This document shows positions 1 through 6,111 of a stretch of 12,977 nucleotides of DNA, one piece after another (within the stretch, counting starts at the first letter, position 1; each line of letters opens with the position of its first letter). The notes beneath the pieces were generated by a model, which was given only the letters and a program-made list of their open reading frames with translations, had not been told where the DNA came from and ran no database searches. The DNA is taken from positions 1-12,977 of the forward strand of contig CAAFMR010000223.1 in the NCBI GenBank assembly GCA_900764115.1. Direction: 5' to 3'. The translations under genes were made by a program, and so were the position numbers. The stretch comes from Clostridia bacterium (GTDB lineage Bacteria; Bacillota; Clostridia; Oscillospirales; Acutalibacteraceae).

Positions 1-36
1 CAGAACAAATGCCAACACACGCATATACTTTTTCAT
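1..36 (-). CDS. Start of an exported protein under T-box control, probably an ABC transporter substrate-binding lipoprotein (partial)
   Basis: Only the first 12 codons are in the window (MKKYMRVLAFVL). A positively charged start followed by a hydrophobic run is what a signal peptide looks like, so the product is probably exported. An AGAGGT ribosome binding site sits seven bases before the ATG. The same frame is open further upstream to an ATG at 159, but that start has no good Shine-Dalgarno sequence and would place about 40 non-hydrophobic residues ahead of the signal, so I prefer 36. The gene is the first clear one downstream of a T-box leader whose specifier reads UGG. In Firmicutes, Trp T-boxes are known to precede trp biosynthesis genes, trpS and predicted tryptophan ABC transporters whose first gene encodes a substrate-binding lipoprotein (TrpX). 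That identity is an inference from context, because no lipobox or binding domain is visible here. Confidence 0.6.
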   Translation of the reverse strand, partial: MKKYMRVLAFVL

Positions 37-50
37 TTGAATTACCTCTT

Positions 51-134
51 TCATACTTGACAACAGATGTTTACGGGCGGACGGAAAATCGGGATGGAGC
101 GACGCCATCGCCGCCCCGGTTTCTGTGCTTTCAT
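51..134 (-). CDS. Possible 27-residue ORF between the T-box terminator and the exported-protein gene
   Basis: This short frame starts with ATG nine bases after a GAAGGAG Shine-Dalgarno sequence (144-150) and ends in TGA about 15 bases before the ATG of the next gene. The peptide begins MKAQKPGRRWRRS, is rich in Arg and Pro, and contains one Trp. It does not resemble a family I recognise. It could be a translated leader coupled to the following gene, or a chance frame over a good purine tract. The Shine-Dalgarno is better than that of the next gene, which is why it is recorded. Confidence 0.25.
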   Translation of the reverse strand: MKAQKPGRRWRRSIPIFRPPVNICCQV

Positions 135-161
135 CGCTCTCAACTCCTTCAAAAATCATAC

Positions 162-201
162 AAAAAACGCCTGTCTCAACATTGCTGTTGGGACAGGCGT
201 T
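162..201 (-). terminator. T-box attenuator (intrinsic terminator)
   Basis: Read on the minus strand, AACGCCTGTC and GACAGGCGTT form a 10-bp stem, extended by CAAC/GTTG beyond a small internal mismatch, with a six-base loop. Six T residues follow (167-162). It lies directly after the T-box sequence, which is the usual place for the terminator that is replaced by the antiterminator when uncharged tRNA binds. Confidence 0.9.
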
Positions 202-454
202 ATAAACAAACCTGCGGTACCACCCGACTTCGCCGGAGATGTATGCTCCGACGCACTCTCTCGCGCACCTCATGATACGCGCTCCCTGGATAACGGGTGG
301 AGATCCCGGCGCCCCTACCGACCGCCGCTGCGGTGTTCGGTTTGCCCTCCCGAGCCCATTCGCCACCGCCGCTGTCGTCGCAATCTCACCGCCTGCGACT
401 CTCTTGGCACAGCCCTGCCTGTGGGTACTCACTCTCGGTCAAAGGTTTTGCTTT
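162..454 (-). promoter_or_regulatory. T-box riboswitch leader, probable tryptophan specifier (UGG)
   Basis: The leader senses uncharged tRNA and controls premature termination. Seen on the minus strand: the T-box sequence GGGTGGTACCGCAGG at 225-211; a Stem I base CCGAG (438-434) pairing with CTCGG (354-350); the loop-E element AGTA at 429-426 opposite GAA at 361-359; an AGAGAG motif and a short stem TCGCA/TGCGA enclosing a GGTGAGA loop in the distal part of Stem I. In structurally characterised glycine T-boxes the specifier follows directly after GAA; here that triplet is TGG at 358-356, so the cognate tRNA should be tRNA-Trp. Shifting one base would give AUG (Met), which fits the loop-E alignment less well. 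The variable T-box base is U, which pairs with an A discriminator and only wobbles with the G usual for bacterial tRNA-Trp; this is the main caveat to the Trp call. Confidence 0.88.
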
Positions 455-460
455 TTTCAC

Positions 461-489
461 AGTATAGCGTGCTAAAGCATGTTTGTCAA
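461..489 (-). promoter_or_regulatory. Sigma-A type promoter of the T-box leader
   Basis: Minus strand: -35 TTGACA at 489-484 is a perfect consensus, the spacer is 17 bases, and the -10 TATACT at 466-461 has one deviation. The predicted start is near 454, just before Stem I. The -35 element lies only eight bases past the stop codon of the upstream gene. Confidence 0.85.
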
Positions 490-497
490 CACTTTTT

Positions 498-959
498 TCA
501 GATTTTATCGGATTTTTTTACAATATCCCGGGGAACGTATTGCCGGACCCACCCCTCAAGCTCCGGGGTGCGGGGGATATTGACGGTGCGGTATAGCCGG
601 CAGCGGGTGGGGAAATAGCCGAACTCATATTCCCCCCGACGGGCAGGTAATTGAAATTTTTTCCGTCCGGGCAGCGTGGGAGGAGCTTCATAGGCGCCCC
701 GCAGCTTTAGTCGCGTGATCGCCTCCCACCGCAGAAACGGTCGGTATCCGAAGCAGTAGCCCACCGTGATTCCCTCGTCGGTGAACCGATACCACACCGG
801 AAACACGAGGGCATAACCTCCGGCGATGACGCCCCCGGCGACAATCAGCCCGATCGCCAGCCCCCGTCCGCTGTCCAGCGTATATATGCCCATAAAAATC
901 AGCAGCACCGCCATACCGAGCATCAAAAACCAATGGACGCTGATACGGGTTTTGCGCAT
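498..959 (-). CDS. Small two-helix membrane protein, PH-like (YcxB-type architecture), function unknown
   Basis: The product is 153 residues. Two hydrophobic segments near residues 9-27 and 34-54 form a membrane hairpin. A soluble part follows, with short beta-strand-like stretches (WYRFTDEGITVGY, FLRWEAITRLKL, RLYRTVNIPRTPEL). Two TM helices followed by a 'YRFTDEGI...RWEAI' pattern is common in small bacterial membrane proteins with a PH-like fold, so that fold is inferred rather than shown. The start was placed at the ATG of MRKTRIS because GGGAGGTG lies just upstream; the frame is open further, but that extension is Pro/Arg-rich and overlaps the terminator of the neighbouring gene. No terminator follows the stop, and the T-box promoter begins eight bases later. 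I do not know its role. Confidence 0.7.
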   Translation of the reverse strand: MRKTRISVHWFLMLGMAVLLIFMGIYTLDSGRGLAIGLIVAGGVIAGGYALVFPVWYRFTDEGITVGYCFGYRPFLRWEAITRLKLRGAYEAPPTLPGRKKFQLPARRGEYEFGYFPTRCRLYRTVNIPRTPELEGWVRQYVPRDIVKKSDKI

Positions 960-988
960 AGAGGACACCTCCCACAACATACGATTTT

Positions 989-1026
989 CGCCCGGCGGCT
1001 GCGCCGGGCGCCCCTTTTGCGGGGCG
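989..1026. repeat. Two abutting GC-rich hairpins between genes
   Basis: CGCCCGGCG (989-997) and CGCCGGGCG (1002-1010) form a 9-bp stem with a four-base loop. CGCCCC (1009-1014) and GGGGCG (1021-1026) form a second stem that shares two bases with the first, so both cannot form fully at once. On the minus strand neither is followed by a T-run. They lie between the terminator of the glycosidase gene and the ribosome binding site of the small membrane protein, and could affect readthrough or mRNA stability. Confidence 0.5.
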
Positions 1027-1035
1027 TTTTCCGCG

Positions 1036-1072
1036 AAAAATCCCGGTCTGCGGGCTTGTCCACAGACCGGGA
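1036..1072 (-). terminator. Intrinsic terminator of the phosphodiester glycosidase gene
   Basis: TCCCGGTCTG (1041-1050) pairs perfectly with CAGACCGGGA (1063-1072). On the minus strand the stem is followed by five T residues (1040-1036), nine bases after the stop codon of the upstream gene. Confidence 0.85.
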
Positions 1073-1081
1073 GCGGCAGGG

Positions 1082-2362
1082 TCACTGTTTGGACACCAGC
1101 CAGGCGGTGTTCAGATACCGGGGACCGTAGAGCGAGCAAGGCTTATTGATGATCTGACCGTTCAGCACCATCGTGGTGGAGGAGCCGCCGTCCAGCGCCG
1201 CCGCATTGTAAGCGCCGTACGCCTCCATGATGTTGCCCATTTCCCGCTGGTTGGCGCCCTCCATACCGGATTGCCGTCCGTCGGCGGTGAGCAGCAGGAT
1301 GGTGCCGTCCGGGCGCTGCCCGATGGCGGAACGGGGATCTCGTCCGCCCGCCTCGCCGTAGAAGGTGGATTTTTGTCCGTTGACAATGAGGAAGGGCTTG
1401 AAGCAGGTGCCTTCCTTGATTTTGTGGTCTTTAATCTCTTGGTTAGTGAAATTACCGAGAATCAGCACGCCCTCGTCGTTGAGTCCGATGACATTGTGCC
1501 GCGCCTGCCCGTCGGTGTAGACCACCTCGTAATCCCGGATAAGCAGATAGGAGGGGATGCCGCCGTTGCCGGAGCCCTTGGGATCATAGAAACCGCCGGC
1601 GTTGATGCCCAGCAGCGAGTCGGTGCGCTGGCACATCGCCAGCAGCTTTTCCCCGAATTTCCCATATCGGTTGGTGACCCCCAGCGACACCCGTTTCGGG
1701 TCGCTGATCTCCGCCAGCCGGGCGGTGAAGTTTTTGTTTTTGATCTCCGACACCTTGACCCCGTTTTCCTCGAAGATCACCGTGGCGGGATAATCCTCCG
1801 GCTTCGCCGCCTCGGGGCTGCGGGTGGTGGTTGTGGTCGCCTTAGTGGTGGTGGTTGTGGTGGTGACGGTGGTGGAGGGGGTGCTCTCCGTTGTGGTGGG
1901 CGCTGTGGAGGTGGTCACATTGATGGAGCCGATATCCGTGCTGCCATCCGGTGCCTCCACGCCGTTCTCCTTGAAGATCCGCTCAATGTTGCTTTCCGGC
2001 GTGAACGCCGATACCAGCCACGGGTTCGAGGTCTGATAGAACCGCAGCACATATTTTGTTTTCATCTGAGGCAGCAGGGAGGTGTTGAGCATCACCACCA
2101 GAAACAGTGCCGCCAGCGCCAGCAGCCCTAGCACGCCGGTGAATACCCCGGCGCCGATGCGACCGCCCAGCCGCACCTTACGGTGCATACCGGGCGCCGT
2201 CGCCAGCGCCAGACTCAGACTCAGCAGACTGAAAATCGCCAGTAAAATTCCCATAGCCCAGTTGCCGCCGATGAGATAGAACAGTAACCCGGCGATCAGA
2301 AATACCGGGCAGCCGATGAGCAGCAGCAGCGGCAGCAGTTTTTTCCCTCTTGGGTGTTTCAT
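1082..2362 (-). CDS. Membrane-anchored phosphodiester glycosidase family protein (NAGPA / DUF2233 domain)
   Basis: The product is 426 residues. Three hydrophobic segments (about 8-33, 34-54 and 68-92) anchor it. A region of about 55 residues and a Thr-rich linker (149-181) lead to a C-terminal domain (about 195-426). That domain carries the family's landmarks: GINAGGFYDP, GGRDPRSAIGQRPDG, LTADGRQSGMEGA and AALDGGSSTTMVLNG, matching the usual N-G-G-F-F, P-R-T-A-I-G, D-G-R and D-G-G-G-S-S patterns. The family includes the mammalian uncovering enzyme and bacterial proteins thought to cleave sugar-phosphodiester bonds in teichoic acid or exopolysaccharide; the substrate here is unknown. The domain should face outside the cell. 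I chose the ATG at 2362, with AAGGGGA nine bases upstream, over a GTG at 2401. A promoter at 2411-2439 and a terminator at 1036-1072 make it a single-gene transcript. Confidence 0.88.
   Translation of the reverse strand: MKHPRGKKLLPLLLLIGCPVFLIAGLLFYLIGGNWAMGILLAIFSLLSLSLALATAPGMHRKVRLGGRIGAGVFTGVLGLLALAALFLVVMLNTSLLPQMKTKYVLRFYQTSNPWLVSAFTPESNIERIFKENGVEAPDGSTDIGSINVTTSTAPTTTESTPSTTVTTTTTTTKATTTTTRSPEAAKPEDYPATVIFEENGVKVSEIKNKNFTARLAEISDPKRVSLGVTNRYGKFGEKLLAMCQRTDSLLGINAGGFYDPKGSGNGGIPSYLLIRDYEVVYTDGQARHNVIGLNDEGVLILGNFTNQEIKDHKIKEGTCFKPFLIVNGQKSTFYGEAGGRDPRSAIGQRPDGTILLLTADGRQSGMEGANQREMGNIMEAYGAYNAAALDGGSSTTMVLNGQIINKPCSLYGPRYLNTAWLVSKQ
1820..1918 (-). repeat. Low-complexity threonine-codon tract encoding a linker
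   Basis: About 33 codons are mostly ACC/ACA/ACG for Thr, with scattered Ser, Pro, Ala, Glu and Lys. Such tracts act as extended, often glycosylated spacers between a membrane anchor and an extracellular enzyme. The near-repetitive ACC codons could vary in length between strains by slippage. Confidence 0.8.
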
Positions 2363-2410
2363 ACATGCACGTCCCCTTGCACAAAATCCGATTTTTCTCA
2401 CATCCCCGTT

Positions 2411-2439
2411 ATCATAACACGAAATGGGGCGCTTGGCAA
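2411..2439 (-). promoter_or_regulatory. Sigma-A type promoter of the phosphodiester glycosidase gene
   Basis: Minus strand: -35 TTGCCA at 2439-2434, spacer of 17 bases, -10 TATGAT at 2416-2411. Each hexamer differs from consensus by one base. It lies in the 124-base gap between the sigma-partner gene and the glycosidase start, so the glycosidase is probably transcribed separately. Confidence 0.7.
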
Positions 2440-2486
2440 CAGGAAATCTGCAATTCCGTCGGTGCCTTTATATGGCAGGGGGCGTT

Positions 2487-3311
2487 TTACGGCTTTTGCG
2501 CCAGCAGCGCCTGTATATTGGCGGCAAAGGTGGCGGCGGGGACATATACCGGCTCCGGCTGCCACGCCCCATCGCCGTCCAGAATCACCGGACGGACATC
2601 CTTCCCGGCACATAGGGTAGACCAATCCGTCGGCACCAGATACCCGTCCCGCGCCGTCTCCATTTGAGAATGCCACGGATACCACAGGGCATAGGGGCTG
2701 ACCCGGTCAAGGTCACCGGTGACCCCCGCCTGATACGCCGGGTACAGTCGTTCCCCCGCTGTATACAGCGGCAGCACATACTGTCCGCCCACCGCCAGCC
2801 ACTGGGGTGGGTCCATCCCGTCCACGGTATTCTCAAAGGTCAGCGTCTGCCCCACGGCAAAATCGCCCCAAAAGACCTGCTCTACCCGCAGGGTATACAC
2901 CACGGTAAAAATACAGCGCTGCAGCTCTCCCCGTCCCTCCGCCATTTCCCGGTATTCCAGCTGCCGATGGGCGACGGACAGGATTTTTCCCTCCACCATC
3001 GCCGTTATATTCTGCAGACAATCCGTTTCCGAAAACGCCACACGATCTTCCCCTGCCGTCTCTGCCGGGTGCTGTGTGCCGCCCCGGGCGACGGCGCTGT
3101 AGCGCACGGGGGTGGCGCTGTCCGCCGGGTACGCCGGTTCGCTCTCGGCGGGCTGTATCGTCGGGCGCACTCTCTCGGCAACTGCCCACACTGACACGAC
3201 CAGCAATGTACACAGTGCCGTTCCGACAATCGCTCTGCGTCGTCGTTGTTGCCTTTGGCGCACCCGGCTGCGTCGCAGCACCTCCCGGGTCAATTCCTCA
3301 CAAGTTGGCAT
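2487..3311 (-). CDS. Single-pass membrane protein encoded with the ECF sigma factor, possible anti-sigma or sensor partner
   Basis: The product is 274 residues. A short, very basic N-terminus (residues 1-26, many Arg and Gln) is followed by one TM helix (about 27-46) and an outside domain of about 225 residues with strand-like stretches such as CIFTVVYTLRVEQVFWG and GGQYVLPLY. Its start lies 14 bases inside the sigma factor gene, with AGGAGGG just upstream, which points to translational coupling. That arrangement is typical of ECF sigma factors and their membrane regulators. The cytoplasmic part is much shorter than a normal anti-sigma domain and has no zinc-binding H-x3-C-x2-C motif, so it may act differently or not bind sigma at all. 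No terminator is clear after its stop. The function is inferred only from context. Confidence 0.7.
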   Translation of the reverse strand: MPTCEELTREVLRRSRVRQRQQRRRRAIVGTALCTLLVVSVWAVAERVRPTIQPAESEPAYPADSATPVRYSAVARGGTQHPAETAGEDRVAFSETDCLQNITAMVEGKILSVAHRQLEYREMAEGRGELQRCIFTVVYTLRVEQVFWGDFAVGQTLTFENTVDGMDPPQWLAVGGQYVLPLYTAGERLYPAYQAGVTGDLDRVSPYALWYPWHSQMETARDGYLVPTDWSTLCAGKDVRPVILDGDGAWQPEPVYVPAATFAANIQALLAQKP

Positions 3312-3849
3312 CGTGTATTCCCTCCTGTATCAATATGGCTTTCAGTGTCGCTTTTGCCCGATAGAGCCGATTTTCTACCTGCCGGCGGCTCCAGCCGGTG
3401 ACCGCTGCGATCTGGCGGTTGTCAAAGCCCTCAAAATACGCCAGATACAGCGCCTGCCGATAGTCCGGGCATAGCTGCTCCAGCCCCCGGCGTACCGCCC
3501 GCTGCCGCTCGGTGCGCAGATAGCGCTGCTCCGGCTGTTCGCCGCCGTCCAGCAGCGCCCATTCCTCCGGCGGGAGGGTGGTGGTGCGGGCAGCCTTCCG
3601 CAGATAGTCCACCGCCAGCCGCCGTCCCACCGTGTATAGCCAGGTTTTGAAGGATGCCCGGGGTGTAAAGCGGGGGTGGCGCACCACCAGACGGACAAAG
3701 GTTTCGGTCATCAGCTCCTCTGCCGTTGCCCAGTTATGCACATAGCCGTTGAGAAACCGGGTCAGTCCCTCCCGGTAGAGTCCGATCAGCTCTGTCAGCC
3801 CCGTTTCATCTCCCGCCAGAAAGCGGGCATACAGCTCCTTTGCGTCCAC
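3298..3849 (-). CDS. ECF-type RNA polymerase sigma factor
   Basis: The product is 183 residues, the usual size for an ECF sigma factor. Region 2 spans about residues 4-85: YARFLAGDETGLTEL, then WATAEELMTETFVRLV, then FKTWLYTVGRRLAVDYLRK, which match the regions that bind core polymerase and the -10 element. Region 4 spans about 122-175, with LEQLCPDYRQALYLAYFEG and a helix-turn-helix IAAVTGWSRRQVENRLYRAKA for -35 recognition. I chose the GTG at 3849 because AGGAGGG lies six bases upstream. The in-frame ATG at 3867 has that Shine-Dalgarno inside its first codons and none of its own. The gene overlaps the next by 14 bases. No ECF-style autoregulatory promoter stood out in the short space upstream, after the terminator at 3911-3945. 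Confidence 0.92.
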   Translation of the reverse strand: MDAKELYARFLAGDETGLTELIGLYREGLTRFLNGYVHNWATAEELMTETFVRLVVRHPRFTPRASFKTWLYTVGRRLAVDYLRKAARTTTLPPEEWALLDGGEQPEQRYLRTERQRAVRRGLEQLCPDYRQALYLAYFEGFDNRQIAAVTGWSRRQVENRLYRAKATLKAILIQEGIHDANL

Positions 3850-3855
3850 ACGGTT

Positions 3856-3862
3856 CCCTCCT
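3856..3862 (-). promoter_or_regulatory. Ribosome binding site that decides the sigma factor start (GTG)
   Basis: AGGAGGG on the minus strand, six bases before GTG at 3849. It lies within the first codons of a longer frame starting at ATG 3867, so the shorter GTG-initiated protein is the likely product. Confidence 0.65.
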
Positions 3863-3910
3863 CTCATCCATTAAACGGACAGCCCCGGCATTTCTCTCAC
3901 CGCAAATGCA

Positions 3911-3945
3911 GAAAAAGCCGTTCGGGAAAGTCTTCCCGGACGGCT
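3911..3945 (-). terminator. Intrinsic terminator after the truncated dehydrogenase gene
   Basis: AGCCGT (3916-3921) pairs with ACGGCT (3940-3945), and TCGGGAA (3922-3928) with TTCCCGG (3933-3939) apart from one wobble, closing a four-base loop. Five T residues follow on the minus strand (3916-3912). It lies 11 bases past the stop codon. Confidence 0.88.
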
Positions 3946-3955
3946 CACGGCGCGC

Positions 3956-4636
3956 TTAAGAGAACGGCATCCGGTATTCCACCGTCAGCCCGGTCAAAGC
4001 GGCAGCCCCGGCAACGGTGCTGCAGTAGTATTCTCCGGTGATGATGTGGGCGATCCGCCATTCCCCCAGGCTGATGTATTTTGCCAGCATATCCCCCAGC
4101 CCGGCAATCAGCATCCGTTCCGGCGCCTGCCGCAGCACTGCGGTGTCGCCCACCACCGCATCGGCGCACCGGCTGGGCAGGGAGACCTTCAGCCCGTCCA
4201 CATCCATCGAAGAGGTGGCGGAGGCATAGCCGTCCATGGAGGGGGCGGTGCCAACGATGATATACGGCGTTCCCGCCGTTTTGCTCAGCAGCTTGCCCAC
4301 ATCGTTGATGACGCCGGAGCCGACGCCGATCACCAGATCGCAGCGCCGGTCGAAGTGCATCACCGCCGCACCGACGGTTTTTTCGTCCGGCTTGACCGTG
4401 TTTCCCGGCAGCACATATTCCGTATAGGGTATACGGCTGTTGTCCAGAGCGGCGCAGACCGCTTCGCCCGCCGCCCGGTGGGTGCGCTCATCCGCCAGCA
4501 CAAAGCAGCGCCTGCCCCCCAGCTGTGCGGCAATTGCCGGCACCCGCTGCAACGCGCCGGCGCCGGTGACGACACTCTTGACCTGTGCCCGGTGGGTGCG
4601 CCCGCAGGCGCACAAAAAATTTTCCTGCAGCTTCAT
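3956..4636 (-). CDS. sn-glycerol-1-phosphate dehydrogenase family protein (AraM/EgsA-like), C-terminally truncated
   Basis: The product is 226 residues; family members are usually about 350-420. Seen: the N-terminal FLCACGRTH typical of clostridial members, the NAD-binding GVGSGVIND (104-112), TAPSMDGYAS (130-139), and GLGDMLAKYISLGEW (179-193) with the Asp (D182) expected to be the first metal ligand. The normal match ends near GEYYCSTVA (201-209). About 16 unrelated residues and a TAA follow. The helical C-terminal domain with the two metal-binding His residues is absent, so catalysis is unlikely. Full-length enzymes reduce dihydroxyacetone phosphate to glycerol-1-phosphate with NAD(P)H. 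The start at 4636 has AGAGGG seven bases upstream; an ATG at 4669 overlaps the upstream stop but its GGAGG is too close. The gene is cotranscribed with the MFS gene. It is probably a decaying gene, although the frame is intact and a terminator follows. Confidence 0.8.
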   Translation of the reverse strand: MKLQENFLCACGRTHRAQVKSVVTGAGALQRVPAIAAQLGGRRCFVLADERTHRAAGEAVCAALDNSRIPYTEYVLPGNTVKPDEKTVGAAVMHFDRRCDLVIGVGSGVINDVGKLLSKTAGTPYIIVGTAPSMDGYASATSSMDVDGLKVSLPSRCADAVVGDTAVLRQAPERMLIAGLGDMLAKYISLGEWRIAHIITGEYYCSTVAGAAALTGLTVEYRMPFS

Positions 4637-4665
4637 CGTGCAGCCCTCTGTTTCAATATCGCCGT

Positions 4666-5868
4666 TCATTCCTCCGGCTTGCGCAGCCGTCCGTAAATGC
4701 CGGAGATGATTGCGCCCGTTGCCATGATCGCCGCCCAGAGCAGCACCAGCCCGTGCCATCCGGCGGCATCCACCGTGCCGGTGAAAATGCCGTTTGCCAG
4801 CGCCGCCGCCCCATAGCCGGTGGCATCCAGCACCCCGTTGGCGCCGGAGACCTTGCCGCTGCGCCCGATATAGGAAATGTATACGCTCCACAGGCAGGCA
4901 TAGGCGCAGCTGGCGGCGACCTTTGCCAGCAGCAGCAGCCCCAGATTGAGCCAGGGGTGGGTCACCACCCGCAGCGCCCCGAAGCACACCGCCGCCACCG
5001 CCAGCGTGACCGCCGTTAGCCGCACACCGTCGTGTATCCACCGCTCATACAGCGTTACCGTCAGAAAGGGACAGATAACCGTCGCCACCGACAATACGGA
5101 ATATACCGCCGAGGACACAGAGGCGGACAGCCCCAGGTATTCCGTGGTGTAGGTGGGAATCCAGAAGGTCACCGAGGACACCACGATCCCCGTGACCGCC
5201 CCCACCATCATATAAAACACAAAGCTCCGCAGCCGGAAAATATCCGCCATACCGGACAGGGGATTTCCCTGCACCGGGTGAAATTCCGCCTGCCCCCATC
5301 GCAGCATCCGGGTGATGCAGCTATAGGAAATCGCCGCCAGCAACAGCCCAATCAGCCCCGCCGCCCGGAAGCACCAGCGCCAAGGCAGCAAAATTGCCAG
5401 CCCTCCGCACAGCAGCGGTCCCACAAAGGAGGCGGCGGACAGCAGCACGCACAGCCGGCGGGCATGCCGCTCGGCGGTGTTTTCCCCGATGAGCTTGTAG
5501 ATGGGACCGGTGAGCATGGACAGACCAAACCCCACCAGCGCAAAGCACCCGATCTGCACAAATCGCCACGAAACGGCGGAAAACACCAGCAATCCCGCCC
5601 CGCTCAATGCCGTGCCCAGAGGAATCATCCACCGGGGCGATACCCGATCGCCCACCAGCCCGTTAACCAGCTGTCCCACTGCGTACACCGCCAGATAGAC
5701 CGAGCTGAGCAGCCCCAGATAATCTCGGGCATAGACACCCTGCTCCAGCATATAGGGGGTAGTCACACTGAGCACATTGCGGCTCACATAGCTGACCAGA
5801 TAGGCGGTGATGCACACCGCCCCGATGCGCAGGGCGTTGCTCCGTGCCATTGTTTCTGCTTGCGTCAT
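4666..5868 (-). CDS. MFS transporter, organophosphate:phosphate antiporter-like (GlpT/UhpT type)
   Basis: The product is 400 residues with about 12 hydrophobic segments, the normal size for an MFS carrier. The first helix carries YLVSYVSRNVLSVTTPYM (23-40). Its Arg (R30) is in the position of the substrate-binding Arg of GlpT-type antiporters. The MFS loop motif is visible as GLVGDRVSPRW (70-80). OPA carriers exchange sugar phosphates or glycerol phosphate for inorganic phosphate. The neighbouring glycerol-1-phosphate dehydrogenase homologue agrees with a glycerol phosphate substrate, but that is an inference. The ATG at 5868 follows AGGAGG with a seven-base spacing. The stop is at 4666, and the dehydrogenase starts 30 bases downstream, so the two form an operon transcribed from the divergent region at 5880-6166. 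Confidence 0.85.
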   Translation of the reverse strand: MTQAETMARSNALRIGAVCITAYLVSYVSRNVLSVTTPYMLEQGVYARDYLGLLSSVYLAVYAVGQLVNGLVGDRVSPRWMIPLGTALSGAGLLVFSAVSWRFVQIGCFALVGFGLSMLTGPIYKLIGENTAERHARRLCVLLSAASFVGPLLCGGLAILLPWRWCFRAAGLIGLLLAAISYSCITRMLRWGQAEFHPVQGNPLSGMADIFRLRSFVFYMMVGAVTGIVVSSVTFWIPTYTTEYLGLSASVSSAVYSVLSVATVICPFLTVTLYERWIHDGVRLTAVTLAVAAVCFGALRVVTHPWLNLGLLLLAKVAASCAYACLWSVYISYIGRSGKVSGANGVLDATGYGAAALANGIFTGTVDAAGWHGLVLLWAAIMATGAIISGIYGRLRKPEE

Positions 5869-5888
5869 AGGGCATCCTCCTGTGGTGC

Positions 5889-5907
5889 GATTTCTCGCTC
5901 TGAAATC
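5889..5907. repeat. Inverted repeat in the MFS leader
   Basis: GATTTC (5889-5894) and GAAATC (5902-5907) form a 6-bp inverted repeat with a seven-base centre. It lies between the -10 element and the ribosome binding site of the MFS gene, so it could be an operator or a weak leader hairpin. No protein can be assigned. Confidence 0.35.
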
Positions 5908-5917
5908 ATTTGAGGGT

Positions 5918-5923
5918 ATTATA
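5918..5923 (-). promoter_or_regulatory. Probable -10 element of the MFS-dehydrogenase operon
   Basis: Perfect TATAAT on the minus strand, about 50 bases before the MFS start codon. No good -35 is found 16-18 bases upstream (TAGCTT at a 17-base spacing is poor), so the promoter may need an activator. A perfect palindrome occupies part of the spacer. Confidence 0.55.
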
Positions 5924-5930
5924 CACCTCT

Positions 5931-5942
5931 TTTTCCGGAAAA
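5931..5942. promoter_or_regulatory. Perfect 12-bp palindrome TTTTCCGGAAAA in the MFS promoter spacer
   Basis: The sequence reads the same on both strands and lies just upstream of the TATAAT at 5923-5918, where a bound protein would block polymerase. A related TTTCC-N2-GGAAA site is found in the opposing MarR promoter at 6111-6122. Operator function is inferred from position and symmetry. Confidence 0.4.
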
Positions 5943-6040
5943 GCTATAAAAATGTAAGAAAGATAGAGCGGGAAAGCAGAAAAAGTAAAGAAAAAGTCAA
6001 TTTTGGCCGCCTGTTCCGGCATTGCCCGCTATAGGCTGTT

Positions 6041-6051
6041 CACAATTTGTG
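6041..6051. repeat. Short palindrome CACAA-T-TTGTG in the divergent intergenic region
   Basis: Five-base arms around a single central base, about 115 bases upstream of the MarR start. The surrounding stretch 5943-6100 is AT-rich, with A-tracts at 5980-6000, and contains no convincing gene. The repeat is short enough to be chance. Confidence 0.2.
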
Positions 6052-6111
6052 CGGAGCGCTGCAAATATAAATAGTTTTATGTTTAACTTTTCGGCAATTT
6101 GCGGATAGTAT

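Noticed and set aside
211..454. Open frames on both strands across the T-box leader
   Set aside because: The region is fully explained by conserved riboswitch elements, and the frames have no family resemblance.
1820..1918. Possible tandem repeat or CRISPR-like array suggested by the GTGGTGG pattern
   Set aside because: There are no spaced repeats of constant length. The pattern is the complement of Thr codons in a coding linker.
5032..5913. 293-codon open frame on the plus strand opposite the MFS gene
   Set aside because: It is rich in His, Gln, Arg and Pro, and lies opposite a gene with clear membrane helices and an MFS motif. It is a composition artefact.
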